A stretch of DNA of 50,089 nucleotides from an uncultured Dialister sp. (GTDB lineage: Bacteria > Bacillota > Negativicutes > Veillonellales > Dialisteraceae): assembly GCA_900543455.1 (NCBI GenBank), contig UQRR01000006.1:1-50089 (forward strand). The letters run 5' to 3'. A program made the translations under genes and the position numbers. The notes under the pieces are model-generated. The model did not search any database, was not told where the DNA came from, and saw only the letters and a list, made by a program, of their open reading frames with translations. Below are positions 15,367-23,810 of this stretch, piece by piece (position 1 is the stretch's first letter; every line of letters starts with the position of its first letter).

Positions 15367-16140
15367 TCATTGTTTTCCATACACGACGCCGGAGACGACG
15401 GAGAGATTTTTGCCGAGGTCTTTATATTTTTCCTCGTCATACTCAGCGTAGCAGATCTCCTCGCCCTCGCCCGCTTCTACGAGGACATGCCCCAGGGGAT
15501 CGATGAAGCGGGAGTGTCCGCCGAGGACGACATCCTTATAGGTACCTGCCATATTGACGGCGCAGATGCAGATGCCGTTCTCGATGGCACGGGAAGAGGA
15601 AAGGACACGCCACTGGAGGATATGCTTCTTCGGCCAGGAAGCGGGCGCGAGGACGAGGGTCGTCCCGGCCTTTGCCATTTTCCTCCACATCTTCGGGAAA
15701 TAGAACTCATAGCAGACAGCCATTCCCGTCTGGATGCCATGGATCCTCGTCTGCATGAGCGCATCCCCTGGATGAAAGAGCTTGGCTTCGAGGTACCCTT
15801 GGAAAAGATGCCGCTTGCTGTACTCTGCGATGCACTTTCCATCCGGCGCAAAAAGGAAGCCTGTATTCTGTATCATAGCACCGTGACGGATCGGAAGTGT
15901 TCCCGGAGAGAGTGTCACACGGTGCGTCCTTGCAAAGTCAGAGAGCTTTTCGAGAAGCGCAGCATGGCGGGAAAGGATATGCTCTTCGAAGTGATGAAAA
16001 TTATAGCCGATCGTCCACAGCTCGGGGAGTACAAGGAGATCACTCTTTTCTGCCGCTTCTTCCATCATAGAAAAAGCACGACTGATATTTCTCTCCACGT
16101 CACCGGAAGCGGATGCCATCTGGATCATTGCGATACGCAT
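15367..16140 (-). CDS. Carbon-nitrogen hydrolase (nitrilase/omega-amidase-like)
   Basis: A 257-residue nitrilase-superfamily protein with the full catalytic triad: Glu40 (LPELW), Lys109 (YSKRHLF) and Cys143 (VCYEFYFP). The length and the YSKRHLF motif fit the Nit2/YafV-like amidase branch, which hydrolyses alpha-keto acid amides or similar small amides; the substrate is unproven. AAGGAG is six bases before the ATG at 16140; the longer open frame to 16218 runs through the terminator of the upstream gene and was rejected. It appears to be the only gene in its transcription unit. Confidence 0.9.
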   Translation of the reverse strand: MRIAMIQMASASGDVERNISRAFSMMEEAAEKSDLLVLPELWTIGYNFHHFEEHILSRHAALLEKLSDFARTHRVTLSPGTLPIRHGAMIQNTGFLFAPDGKCIAEYSKRHLFQGYLEAKLFHPGDALMQTRIHGIQTGMAVCYEFYFPKMWRKMAKAGTTLVLAPASWPKKHILQWRVLSSSRAIENGICICAVNMAGTYKDVVLGGHSRFIDPLGHVLVEAGEGEEICYAEYDEEKYKDLGKNLSVVSGVVYGKQ

Positions 16141-16192
16141 GGAATACTCCTTAAAAACGAAAGAGGAGGCAGAGAAGGAGCCCTGCCGTATC

Positions 16193-16230
16193 AAAAAGGC
16201 TGTGAAGCCATCCTTCACAGCCTTTTGTAA
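16193..16230 (-). terminator. Terminator after the NlpC/P60 gene
   Basis: AGGCTGTGAAG and CTTCACAGCCT form an 11-bp stem with a short loop and a U-run on the minus strand, 28 bases after the stop codon. Confidence 0.88.
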
Positions 16231-16257
16231 GTCAAATGTAAGGGAAATGCCCGCCGA

Positions 16258-17007
16258 TCACAGCACGCGATTGGCTCCCATGTAGCGGTCATGCCAGTAA
16301 CCGCTCTTCATGGTCGCGACCGCGACGCCCTGGCTGCTCGTGGCACTGATGAAGTAACCGTCACCGAGATAGAGACCGGAATGAGAGATGCCTTCGGCAT
16401 AGGTCTGGAAATAGACAAGATCCCCTGGCTTCAGTGCATTGACAGATACCTTGCGGCCCGCACTATACTGTTCATCCGCTCCGCGGGGAAGAACGATGCC
16501 CTTCCGGTTGAATACGTACTGGATGAAGCCGGAGCAGTCGAAGCCTCTGGGTGTCGTGCCGCCAAACTGGTACGGTACGCCGACATATTTCTTTGCTTCT
16601 TCCATGATGGCTTTCACTGTCGAAGACATCGCGTTTTCATGGTGCCACTCAACGGTCGCATCATCGATGCCCATAAAAGTCTTGTGATTCGCCTCGTGTC
16701 CCGCCTTGCGTGTCGATTTCTCCGGCGCCCAGCTCATTGCCTTTCCCATCAGGGCTTTGTATGTCGCAGGCCCCACGATCCCATCGACGTCCAAATGCTT
16801 TTTGAACTGGAATTTCTTGACCGCAGCCGAAGTCTGGCTGTTATAGTTACCGTCCGCTTTCAGGCGGTAGCCATTGGAGATCAGCCGACGCTGAATGTTC
16901 TGCACTTCCGGTCCTCTGGAACCTACCATGTAGTCTGCCATCGAAATCTGCCCCGCCCCGAAAGCAAGAAATCCTGCCAGGAGCAGTGCGCTGCACTTTT
17001 TCTTCAT
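16258..17007 (-). CDS. Peptidoglycan-binding NlpC/P60 endopeptidase
   Basis: A 249-residue exported cell-wall hydrolase. The signal peptide spans about 1-24 (KKKCSALLLAGFLAFGAG). A peptidoglycan-binding domain of the PG_binding_1 type covers about 28-90 (GPEVQNIQRRLISNGY...VDGIVGPAT). The NlpC/P60 domain covers about 130-249 with Cys158 (GFDCSGF) and His209 (ISHSGLYLG). The third catalytic position, usually a His in an IHA motif, reads ISA here (about residue 221). It probably cleaves stem peptides in the periplasm. I start it at 17007, where the signal peptide begins; an upstream ATG at 17025 is possible. The gene has its own terminator. Confidence 0.9.
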   Translation of the reverse strand: MKKKCSALLLAGFLAFGAGQISMADYMVGSRGPEVQNIQRRLISNGYRLKADGNYNSQTSAAVKKFQFKKHLDVDGIVGPATYKALMGKAMSWAPEKSTRKAGHEANHKTFMGIDDATVEWHHENAMSSTVKAIMEEAKKYVGVPYQFGGTTPRGFDCSGFIQYVFNRKGIVLPRGADEQYSAGRKVSVNALKPGDLVYFQTYAEGISHSGLYLGDGYFISATSSQGVAVATMKSGYWHDRYMGANRVL

Positions 17008-17107
17008 ACGCTGCACTTCCTTCATCCTATTTTCTTCTATCGCTATCCGTCTATTCGATTGTCAGTCTCAATTTCCTTTCTATTGTAACATAATTGTAAG
17101 AAATCGC

Positions 17108-17142
17108 AAAGGGGAAAACCGGAGAGGCCGGGCCTTTCCCCG
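17108..17142 (-). terminator. Terminator-like hairpin after the CDF gene
   Basis: GGGGAAAGGCCCGG pairs imperfectly with CCGGTTTTCCCC on the minus strand and is followed by a weak T-rich tail, directly after the stop codon at 17143. Confidence 0.65.
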
Positions 17143-18336
17143 TCAATTCTTCTCTCCCTTGTCAAAGAGATCCTCACGGCTTTCTCCGTACACTTTCCCG
17201 CTGATGAAGTTCCGATCCACCATCATCTCGACGTGATAATGCGGATTGATCGAGAGAAGCTCTTTCTGGAGTGCCTGGTAGATTTCCTGATCTGTCTTTC
17301 GGCATGCGCCCTTGAGCTGGACTTCGAAGGACATATGGATGGTATCCCCCTGCTCTTCGGCGAAGAAATCATGGTAGGACAAAGGCAGGCCGGAGCGGTA
17401 AATGGCTGCTTCGAGATCGCGCTGATACTCGCCTTCCTTCGGATTTGATACGGCTTTCGGGTCAGCATGAATGGTCGCCTGCACCTTCAGCTTCTCACGA
17501 AGGGTGGTCATGACATTTTCAGCCAGCTCATGGCTCTCGACGAGACTCAGATTGCTGTCGAGCTCGACATGGGCGGTCGCGAAATGGTTCTCCGGGCCAT
17601 AGTCATGGACAATGAGGTCATGGACACCATAAACGCCCGGACACTGGAGGATCGTTTCCTTGATTTCCTTGTACAGCTCGGCATCCGGCGTCGACCCTAA
17701 GATATCATTCACCGCCTGCTTCATGATGCCATAGCCCGTCCAAAGGATGAAGAGGGACATGATGACGCCCATCACGCCATCGATATGCCAGCCGAAGAAA
17801 TATTCTACGAGCGTCGCGACAAGGACACCTGCCGTAGAGAGCATATCCGAGAGCGAGTCGGCGCTGTAGGCAAGGAAGGAATCGGAGGAAAGCCTTTGGC
17901 TGGCTCTTTTATACCACCATGCCAGGAAGAGCTTCCCGATGAGGCCGAAGACCAGAATGCCGGCGACAAGCGGCGTAAAATGGGTATCTTCGGGATGCAG
18001 GATCTTCTCGATGGATTCTTTCCCAAGAGTAATACCAACATATAGAATGACGGCTGCCATCACAGTCGAATTGATATACTCCAAGCGCCCGTGTCCGAAA
18101 GGATGCTCTGTGTCGGATGGTTTGGCGGCATAGTAAAAAGTCATCATGAGCAGGAGCACCGAGCCCATATCTGTGATGTTGTTGAAGCCATCACCCATGA
18201 CAGAGAGGAAACCGCTCTGCCAGCCGATGAATACCTTCACGCCGCCCAGAACGAAGTTCACGGCCAGACCGACCAGCCCGACAAGGATCGCCTGCTGTGT
18301 ACGCGATGCCGAAGCATCAGTAGAAAGGATTTGCAT
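17143..18336 (-). CDS. Cation diffusion facilitator family metal exporter
   Basis: A 397-residue CDF transporter with about six transmembrane helices in the first 215 residues and a long cytoplasmic tail. Metal-site motifs are DGFNNITD in helix 2, HPFGHGRLE before helix 3, and YSADSLSD in helix 5. The first site has Asp-Gly...Asp rather than the zinc-type His-x3-Asp, so Mn, Fe, Co or Ni is at least as likely as Zn. The C-terminal domain (about 215-300) is the usual ferredoxin-like metal-sensing fold, with a further region of about 90 residues. It exports divalent metal using the proton gradient. Confidence 0.9.
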   Translation of the reverse strand: MQILSTDASASRTQQAILVGLVGLAVNFVLGGVKVFIGWQSGFLSVMGDGFNNITDMGSVLLLMMTFYYAAKPSDTEHPFGHGRLEYINSTVMAAVILYVGITLGKESIEKILHPEDTHFTPLVAGILVFGLIGKLFLAWWYKRASQRLSSDSFLAYSADSLSDMLSTAGVLVATLVEYFFGWHIDGVMGVIMSLFILWTGYGIMKQAVNDILGSTPDAELYKEIKETILQCPGVYGVHDLIVHDYGPENHFATAHVELDSNLSLVESHELAENVMTTLREKLKVQATIHADPKAVSNPKEGEYQRDLEAAIYRSGLPLSYHDFFAEEQGDTIHMSFEVQLKGACRKTDQEIYQALQKELLSINPHYHVEMMVDRNFISGKVYGESREDLFDKGEKN

Positions 18337-18661
18337 AAATCGTAATCTCCTGTAAAAAAACTGTGACTTGTGAAGTCAATCAAAAAACAATAGAAATGGA
18401 GCTAAGGAAACGCCCGAAGGGCGGATATTGGTATCGAAGCGGGATGAAAAGTGGTCTAAGGAGATAGGGGAATGCGGCATTCTCATGCCATCGCCGCTTT
18501 CCATATCCATTTCTAATGGATATGAAAAGCCCCCTCATATATGCCGATGCATGTACTCCTACCCCCGATTCGACGGACTGCCTAAAAATCCCCCATATAC
18601 GCCAAAAGGCTCTCCATAGGGAGAGCCTTTTTCCAGGCTGGAAAAGCGCGAGGACGGATCC
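18337..18661. other. 325-base interval: hairpins, no convincing gene
   Basis: It contains GCCCGAAGGGC (module shared with other intergenic repeats), a 9-bp hairpin CATATCCAT/ATGGATATG at 18502-18524, and the terminator near 18603-18633. A plus-strand frame of 63 codons is present but has no ribosome-binding site and unconvincing composition. The promoter of the CDF gene should be at the left end; no clear boxes were found. Confidence 0.5.
18603..18633 (-). terminator. Terminator after the YdbC-like gene
   Basis: AAAGGCTCTCC and GGAGAGCCTTT form a perfect 11-bp stem with a four-base loop; T-tracts lie on both sides. It is 29 bases past the stop codon at 18662. Confidence 0.88.
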
Positions 18662-18901
18662 TCAGGATTCATATTTGTCGAAGTCGATATCATTCAGGAT
18701 GTCGCGAAGCTTCATCAGTTCATCTTTCGTCAGCGTCAGACCTTTGGTCATCGCCGTATGTTCTTCATTCCAAGAACGCAGATCGAACTTTTCGCCTCTA
18801 TTATTCCAGCTGGTATAGGTCAGCTGTTTTTTCCATCCATTGGAAGCCGTGGAGAGATCCCCCAGCTCTTCCTGAATCGTATACGTAATTTTTGCAGCCA
18901 T
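18662..18901 (-). CDS. YdbC-like protein of the PC4/p15 single-strand-binding family
   Basis: A 79-residue protein whose layout (YTIQEELGDLSTASNGWKKQL, then SWNNRGEKFDLRSW, then GLTLTKDELMKLRDIL) matches the bacterial PC4/YdbC family, which binds single-stranded DNA or RNA as a dimer. Its role may be in transcription or DNA maintenance; nothing more specific can be inferred. GAGGTG lies five bases before the ATG. It is flanked by terminators and appears monocistronic. Confidence 0.82.
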   Translation of the reverse strand: MAAKITYTIQEELGDLSTASNGWKKQLTYTSWNNRGEKFDLRSWNEEHTAMTKGLTLTKDELMKLRDILNDIDFDKYES

Positions 18902-19072
18902 TTTTTCACCTCATAAATCATGATCAGGGAAGTAACGAAAGAAGGGTTCAATCGTTGACAGATTGCATCAGCGGTTCCGTCATACTTCCGCACTAGCGCT
19001 ATGGTAACATAATGAGACGGGCGTTGCAAGGGGGAAAGCAGGAGATGAGAAGTACGTTGTGAAAAATGCATC

Positions 19073-19102
19073 AAAAAAGAGCCGGAGGGCCGGCTCTTTT
19101 TC
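19073..19102 (-). terminator. Terminator after the 156-residue membrane protein gene
   Basis: AAGAGCCGG and CCGGCTCTT form a stem with a four-base loop next to A and T tracts, adjacent to the stop codon at 19103. Confidence 0.88.
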
Positions 19103-19573
19103 TTATTCACACTGTTTGCTTTCGACCCAGTTCTGGAAATCATACTTGGCATCTCGGGAAACATAAGCAAGCTGTACGGGAAGAGAGACAAGTCCCCCCT
19201 CTTCTCTGCCGCCGATATAGAGATGATTCCACCGGCTGGAGACGCCTGCCACATCCTTGTACGACACAGGCATGTAGAGCGCACGGAAGGTGATGTAGTA
19301 GTCAAAGGTGAAAAAGGACCAAGGGACTGCGACAAGCAGTTTCTTTTCGCAAATGAGCGCAACCGGATGATGCACACGGTTGATCCGCCACAGGCAGAAA
19401 AAGATCACTGCCACTGCCAGAACGTAGAAGAGAAATTGATCCTCATCCATCGCCAAAATCACCGCTCCTGCCCCGAGCAGCACATACATCAGTGAAAGCA
19501 TGACGATGTAAACTTTCGATCGGTAACATTCCCACAGCACTTTCCCATAAATCTCTTCATTAAATCTATCCAT
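19103..19573 (-). CDS. Two-helix membrane protein of unknown function
   Basis: A 156-residue protein with an amphipathic N-terminus and two close transmembrane segments (about 22-41 and 46-63), followed by a cytoplasmic or periplasmic domain with a PH-like or YcxB-like pattern (ICEKKLLVAVPWSFFTFDYYITFRALYMPVSYKDVAGV). The resemblance to YcxB-type domains is only impressionistic. AAGGTGAG precedes the ATG. It is 83 bases downstream of the next gene, with which it may be cotranscribed. Confidence 0.72.
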   Translation of the reverse strand: MDRFNEEIYGKVLWECYRSKVYIVMLSLMYVLLGAGAVILAMDEDQFLFYVLAVAVIFFCLWRINRVHHPVALICEKKLLVAVPWSFFTFDYYITFRALYMPVSYKDVAGVSSRWNHLYIGGREEGGLVSLPVQLAYVSRDAKYDFQNWVESKQCE

Positions 19574-19656
19574 CGTCTCACCTTCCTTCTAAAACCTATT
19601 CTTTTATCACCGCGGAATATGCCTAATTGTACCGAACCAAAGGACAAAATGCAAAC

Positions 19657-20220
19657 TCATCGCCTTCCGATCGGCTGCCATGGCGACCTCGATCGAGGAG
19701 ATCCGAAGATCGCATCATAGCGCACCCATTCTCTGGCATCCTTTTCCGTCCATTCCCCGCCGGAAGGCACAGACTTCTCTTCCGATGGAAGCGTCCCTTC
19801 CTGATGCCCGCGCTCCTCTTTCACCGGCTTCTGTCTGATATAGGCCTGCATTTGTTCCAGGCGTACTCTTTCCTGCATAGAGAGCCCCTGCTCTGCCGTC
19901 ACTTCCTTTTTGTTTATTGTAGCAGAAAGAGGGGGCTTTGGTAAAGGTTTTTCATGGTAGACCGGTTTTTCCATTTCGTCCGGCAGATCCAGCTCTTTGG
20001 CCTCTTCCTGTTTGCCCCAGGTGGTGAGGATTTTCTTGCGAAGCGCCTGATAGTCATACTCGCCATCTGCATCAGCGGCAGGAGGCGGCACATTTTTTCC
20101 CTGCGGCGGGATATCCGGCGGCAGGTCTGCCGGCGGTCTCTTTCTCCGCTTGAAAAGAGCTTTGTAAAGGAAGAATCCCCAGATGATGAGAAAAAGAAGC
20201 TGCACAGGTTCAAAGGACAT
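19657..20220 (-). CDS. Single-pass membrane protein with proline-rich tail, unknown function
   Basis: A 187-residue protein. One transmembrane helix at about residues 6-20 is followed by a basic stop-transfer run (FKRRKRPP), a proline-rich stretch (DLPPDIPPQ...VPPP), a charged region with a predicted helix (LSMQERVRLEQMQAYIRQKP) and a short conserved-looking end (WTEKDAREWVRYDAIFG). No family is recognised. I chose the ATG at 20220 because GGGAGG lies eight bases upstream. It follows the rpe terminator, so it begins a new unit. Confidence 0.72.
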   Translation of the reverse strand: MSFEPVQLLFLIIWGFFLYKALFKRRKRPPADLPPDIPPQGKNVPPPAADADGEYDYQALRKKILTTWGKQEEAKELDLPDEMEKPVYHEKPLPKPPLSATINKKEVTAEQGLSMQERVRLEQMQAYIRQKPVKEERGHQEGTLPSEEKSVPSGGEWTEKDAREWVRYDAIFGSPRSRSPWQPIGRR

Positions 20221-20235
20221 ACCCATCACCTCCCT

Positions 20236-20272
20236 GAAAAAAAAGGGGAAGTCCTTCCGAAGACTTCCCCTA
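20236..20272 (-). terminator. Terminator after rpe
   Basis: AGGGGAAGTC and GACTTCCCCT pair, and eight T residues follow on the minus strand, 28 bases past the rpe stop codon. It ends the PrpC-PrkC-RsgA-Rpe unit. Confidence 0.9.
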
Positions 20273-20299
20273 TACGATCAATCTAAGGAAACACCCCTA

Positions 20300-20947
20300 T
20301 CAGCGTTTTCTTAAAGCTTCGATCGCTGCTTTGCGATCCGGCTTCCCGAAGACGGATGAGCCTGCGACAGAAATGGTGACACCGGCTTCTCCGAGTGCGA
20401 GGATATTATCCGGTGTGACGCCGCCATCGACTTCGATATCAAGATCTTCCCGATGCATCGCCTTTGCCATGTCCTTCAGCCTGCGTATCTTATCCAGCGA
20501 GTAGGAAATGAATTTCTGCCCGCCAAAGCCGGGATTGACTGACATGATGAGAACGAAGTCCAAGATCGGCAGTAGCTCTTCGATCATAGAAAGCGGCGTC
20601 CCGGGATTCAGCGCGATGCCTGCTTTCATCCCTTTTTCCTGAATGGCATGGACGAGGCGGTCATGATGGACAGCCGCTTCCGCATGGAAGGAGACCATCT
20701 GCACCCCAGCCTTTGCCAGATCCTCGAAATAGACTTCCGGATGCTCGGTCATGAGATGCACATCGAAAGGAAGTGTCGTATGCTTTCGGAGCGCTTTGAT
20801 GATGGGACATCCGAAGGTCAGATTCGGCACGAAATGACCGTCCATGACGTCCAGATGGACAAGATCCGCGCCGCCCTTTTCGATATCCTTCAGTTCGGAC
20901 GCAAGATTGGCAAAATCAGCGGATAAGAGAGATGGTGCGATTTTCAT
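20300..20947 (-). CDS. rpe: Ribulose-phosphate 3-epimerase
   Basis: A 215-residue TIM-barrel epimerase of the pentose phosphate pathway. Family motifs are clear: KIAPSLLSADF, HLDVMDGHFVPNLTFG (metal and catalytic residues), VHLM, SVNPGFGGQKF and EVDGGV. Its ATG overlaps the rsgA stop by four bases; rsgA-rpe linkage downstream of a PASTA kinase is standard in Firmicutes. Confidence 0.97.
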   Translation of the reverse strand: MKIAPSLLSADFANLASELKDIEKGGADLVHLDVMDGHFVPNLTFGCPIIKALRKHTTLPFDVHLMTEHPEVYFEDLAKAGVQMVSFHAEAAVHHDRLVHAIQEKGMKAGIALNPGTPLSMIEELLPILDFVLIMSVNPGFGGQKFISYSLDKIRRLKDMAKAMHREDLDIEVDGGVTPDNILALGEAGVTISVAGSSVFGKPDRKAAIEALRKR

Positions 20948-21819
20948 AGAAACCTCCTCGCTTCAGATTCTTTGATTTCTTCTAACAGATGGAGATAGGA
21001 CAGATACCGTTTTTCTTGGATATCGCCGCGCGTGACGGCGTCCCGGATCGCGCAGTCCGGCTCCTTCGCATGGATGCAGTCGCGGAAGCGGCATTTCCCA
21101 AGGAAAGGACGAAATTCGCGGTAGAGGTACGCCAGATCGTCCGCTTTGACATGAAGCACATCGAGCAGCGTATAGCCCGGCGTATCCATCAGGAAATGTG
21201 CATTCTCGGTCTGGACAAGCTCGGCGTGGCGGGTCGTAGTGCGCCCGCGGCCGGTGTGCCGGCTGACGGCTCCTGCCTCGAAATGGGTGCGCGCCAGAAA
21301 ATGATTCAGGAGACTGGATTTCCCGACGCCCGAAGGGCCGGAGAAGGCAATGACAGGCCCCTGAAAGGCAGCCTTGAGCGCATCGAGCCCCTCACCGGTC
21401 ACCAGCGAGGTCAGGATGCAGGTATAGCCCGCTTTTTGATAAAGAGCCTGTACCTCTTGGGCGGCTTCCTTGGCCAGATCGCATTTATTGATCACGAGCA
21501 GCGGCTCGATATCCTCATTTTCTGCCATGAGGATCATTTTGTCTAAGATGCCAAGCGAGAGATCCGGTGTGCGGATGGCACTCACCAAGACGAGCTGGTC
21601 GACATTCGCGACGGGCGGACGATGCAGGGCATTTTTCCTGGGATACACCCTCGTGATGACGCCTTCACTGCCGAGCCCTGTCTCATATTCGACCGCATCC
21701 CCCACGAGGATATCCGTTTTCCGTTTCAGCTTTCCCCGCGAGCGGCAAAGGGTGAGTTGCTCCCCTTCTCCTGCGATCGAGAAATAGCCGTTTTGATTTT
21801 TAAGAATGATTCCTTTCAT
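20944..21819 (-). CDS. rsgA: Ribosome small subunit-dependent GTPase RsgA
   Basis: A 291-residue circularly permuted GTPase that assists 30S maturation. An N-terminal OB-fold (about 1-65) is followed by the GTPase domain with G4 (NKCDL) preceding G1 (GPSGVGKSSL) and G3 (DTPG), the order diagnostic of this family. The C-terminal zinc motif (FRDCIHAKEPDC) is present. Start and kinase stop share one base (TGATG), and rpe follows with a four-base overlap. Confidence 0.96.
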   Translation of the reverse strand: MKGIILKNQNGYFSIAGEGEQLTLCRSRGKLKRKTDILVGDAVEYETGLGSEGVITRVYPRKNALHRPPVANVDQLVLVSAIRTPDLSLGILDKMILMAENEDIEPLLVINKCDLAKEAAQEVQALYQKAGYTCILTSLVTGEGLDALKAAFQGPVIAFSGPSGVGKSSLLNHFLARTHFEAGAVSRHTGRGRTTTRHAELVQTENAHFLMDTPGYTLLDVLHVKADDLAYLYREFRPFLGKCRFRDCIHAKEPDCAIRDAVTRGDIQEKRYLSYLHLLEEIKESEARRFL

Positions 21820-23675
21820 CAGAGCTCCCTGTCCTGTACGACAGAGCCGTCGATGACGACCTGTACACGCACGCTGCCGCTGCCGGAGACATCCTTGCTG
21901 ACGGTGCTCCCCGGATTGGCCTTGGCACTGTATACGGTACGCCTGCCATTGTCATCGCTCACAAGGATGTCGACCTGACGCGGATTTCCGCCTTTCGGGA
22001 TGGAAATATTCACGGTACCGTTCTTCTTGGCCCTCTGTTTCGCCGCGACAGTGAGGTTCACGACCGTATCAGACTTTGTCTCACCAGCCGCCGGATCCTG
22101 CGAGACGACGACCGCACTCTGATCATCGATCGAGCTGCCATCGCTGGCCGTGATGGTGCCGACAGCCAGCTTCAAAGAAGAAAGCGTATTCTTCGCATCC
22201 GAAAGCGTCATGCCTACGACACTCGGGATGGTGACTTTCTGCTTCATATTGATGACGATATTGACGCGCGTCCCCTTCGTCGTCTTGCTGCCTGGCTCCG
22301 GACTCTGGGAAATGATGATTTCCGACGGCTTATCCGGATCATTGCCATTTTCGACCGCCCCGAGCGTGAGACCGAGCTTGTCGAGACGTTCCTTTGCCTG
22401 AGAAAGGGTCAGTCCCTTGAGGTCAGGGATCAGCATCGCAGAGCCGCCTTTGCTGACGGTGAGGTGGATGATGCGCTTCGCCTTGACATTTGTTCCGGCG
22501 ATCGGCGTCTGGGAAATGACCTCCCCCGCAGGGACATCGTCGCTGGCGATCTCATCGACAGATACCTTGAGATCGAGCTTCTGCAGCGTCGTCTGTGCGA
22601 CCTCGACAGGCTTGCCGACGACATTGGGCACAGTGACATTTTGGCTGCTCCAGAAGCTGCCGAAGGAGAAGAAGGCCCATGCAAAGCAGCAGACGAAAAG
22701 GACCGCCATGCTGATCCAGATGTATTTCTGCGGCATATTGCCGATGTAGTTCAGGATCTTGCTTTCTTTGGATATTTTTTTCGGCTTCCGGGATGCTTTG
22801 TGGATCGGGCGCGTCATCGCCGTGAAGTCGTGCGAAGCCGGTTTGTAAATGGTCGTGGTGAAGCCCTGCGCGATTTTCAGCTCAGAAATAAAATCCCCCA
22901 CCGTATCATAGCGTTTATTCGGATCTTTCTGCAGCGCCGTCAGAAGGCACTCTTCGAGCATGGGCGAGATCGCCGGATTGTACTTCGTCGGACGCGGCAC
23001 ATCCCCCTGCATATGCTTCAGCGCGATGGAGACAGCTGTCTCCCCTTCGAAGGGCAGATGGTGCGTCAGCATTTCATAGAGCACGATGCCGAGAGAATAA
23101 ATATCCGTCTTCTCCGTGATCTTATCTCCGGCTGCCTGCTCCGGCGAGAGGTAGTGTACTGAGCCTAAGATGGACTGCTTGTCGATGACGGTCGAAGAAT
23201 TGATAGCGCGCGCGATGCCGAAGTCGGTGACCTTCACCTTGCCATCTCCCGTCAGAAGGATATTGTGCGGCTTGATATCACAGTGGATGATGCCATTGTC
23301 ATGTGCTTCTTCGAGCGCATTTCCGATGTCGATGGCGATACGGACTGCGGTATCGATCGGAATGCTCGGATGCGACTGGATGTACTGCTTCAGGGTCTGC
23401 CCTTCCACATACTCCATGACGATATAGTGGATATCGCCATCACAGCCGACATCATAGATGCCGACAATATTCGGATGCGTGAGCTTGCCCGCGGACTGTG
23501 CTTCGTGGCGGAAACGCAGGACGAAGTCTTCATCTTCTGCGAAATTGCCGTGCAGGATCTTCACCGCCACGACACGATCCAAAAGGATGTCCTTGGCCAT
23601 ATAGACATCGGCCATACCGCCCGAGCCGATCTTTTTGATCAGCTCATATCGTTCGTCAAGAATCTTTCCTATCAT
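21819..23675 (-). CDS. prkC: PASTA-domain Ser/Thr protein kinase (PrkC/StkP type)
   Basis: A 618-residue membrane kinase. The kinase domain (about 1-275) has the glycine loop GSGGMADVY (18-26), Lys39, the catalytic loop HCDIKPHN (131-138) and DFG (151-153). The catalytic loop has Cys where most relatives have Arg (HRD), which usually marks a kinase not regulated through the arginine. A transmembrane helix lies at about 313-335, followed by at least three extracytoplasmic PASTA repeats (about 345-545) and a C-terminal domain of about 70 residues. It senses muropeptides or lipid II and controls cell-wall growth. It is paired with the PP2C phosphatase gene 135 bases upstream. Confidence 0.95.
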   Translation of the reverse strand: MIGKILDERYELIKKIGSGGMADVYMAKDILLDRVVAVKILHGNFAEDEDFVLRFRHEAQSAGKLTHPNIVGIYDVGCDGDIHYIVMEYVEGQTLKQYIQSHPSIPIDTAVRIAIDIGNALEEAHDNGIIHCDIKPHNILLTGDGKVKVTDFGIARAINSSTVIDKQSILGSVHYLSPEQAAGDKITEKTDIYSLGIVLYEMLTHHLPFEGETAVSIALKHMQGDVPRPTKYNPAISPMLEECLLTALQKDPNKRYDTVGDFISELKIAQGFTTTIYKPASHDFTAMTRPIHKASRKPKKISKESKILNYIGNMPQKYIWISMAVLFVCCFAWAFFSFGSFWSSQNVTVPNVVGKPVEVAQTTLQKLDLKVSVDEIASDDVPAGEVISQTPIAGTNVKAKRIIHLTVSKGGSAMLIPDLKGLTLSQAKERLDKLGLTLGAVENGNDPDKPSEIIISQSPEPGSKTTKGTRVNIVINMKQKVTIPSVVGMTLSDAKNTLSSLKLAVGTITASDGSSIDDQSAVVVSQDPAAGETKSDTVVNLTVAAKQRAKKNGTVNISIPKGGNPRQVDILVSDDNGRRTVYSAKANPGSTVSKDVSGSGSVRVQVVIDGSVVQDREL

Positions 23676-23719
23676 TGTTTGCTCCGTCTATTGATTATTG
23701 TTATTGGTTATGGAAATCT

Positions 23720-23757
23720 AAGAAAACGCTGATTCCGCGAAAGGATCAGCATTTCCC
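23720..23757. repeat. Inverted-repeat module between phosphatase and kinase genes
   Basis: GAAAACGCTGAT...GGATCAGCATTTCCC forms a hairpin of the GGGAAAC-x-CTGATT type seen repeatedly in this window. It lies inside a probable operon, so it may affect mRNA processing. Confidence 0.65.
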
Positions 23758-23810
23758 TGAAGGGAGCCGCCCGAAAAAAACACGGCTGCTGACCGTCCCT
23801 TCCTCCGTTC

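Noticed and set aside
18428..18619. 63-codon plus-strand frame
   Set aside because: Runs across a hairpin and into the terminator; no ribosome-binding site.
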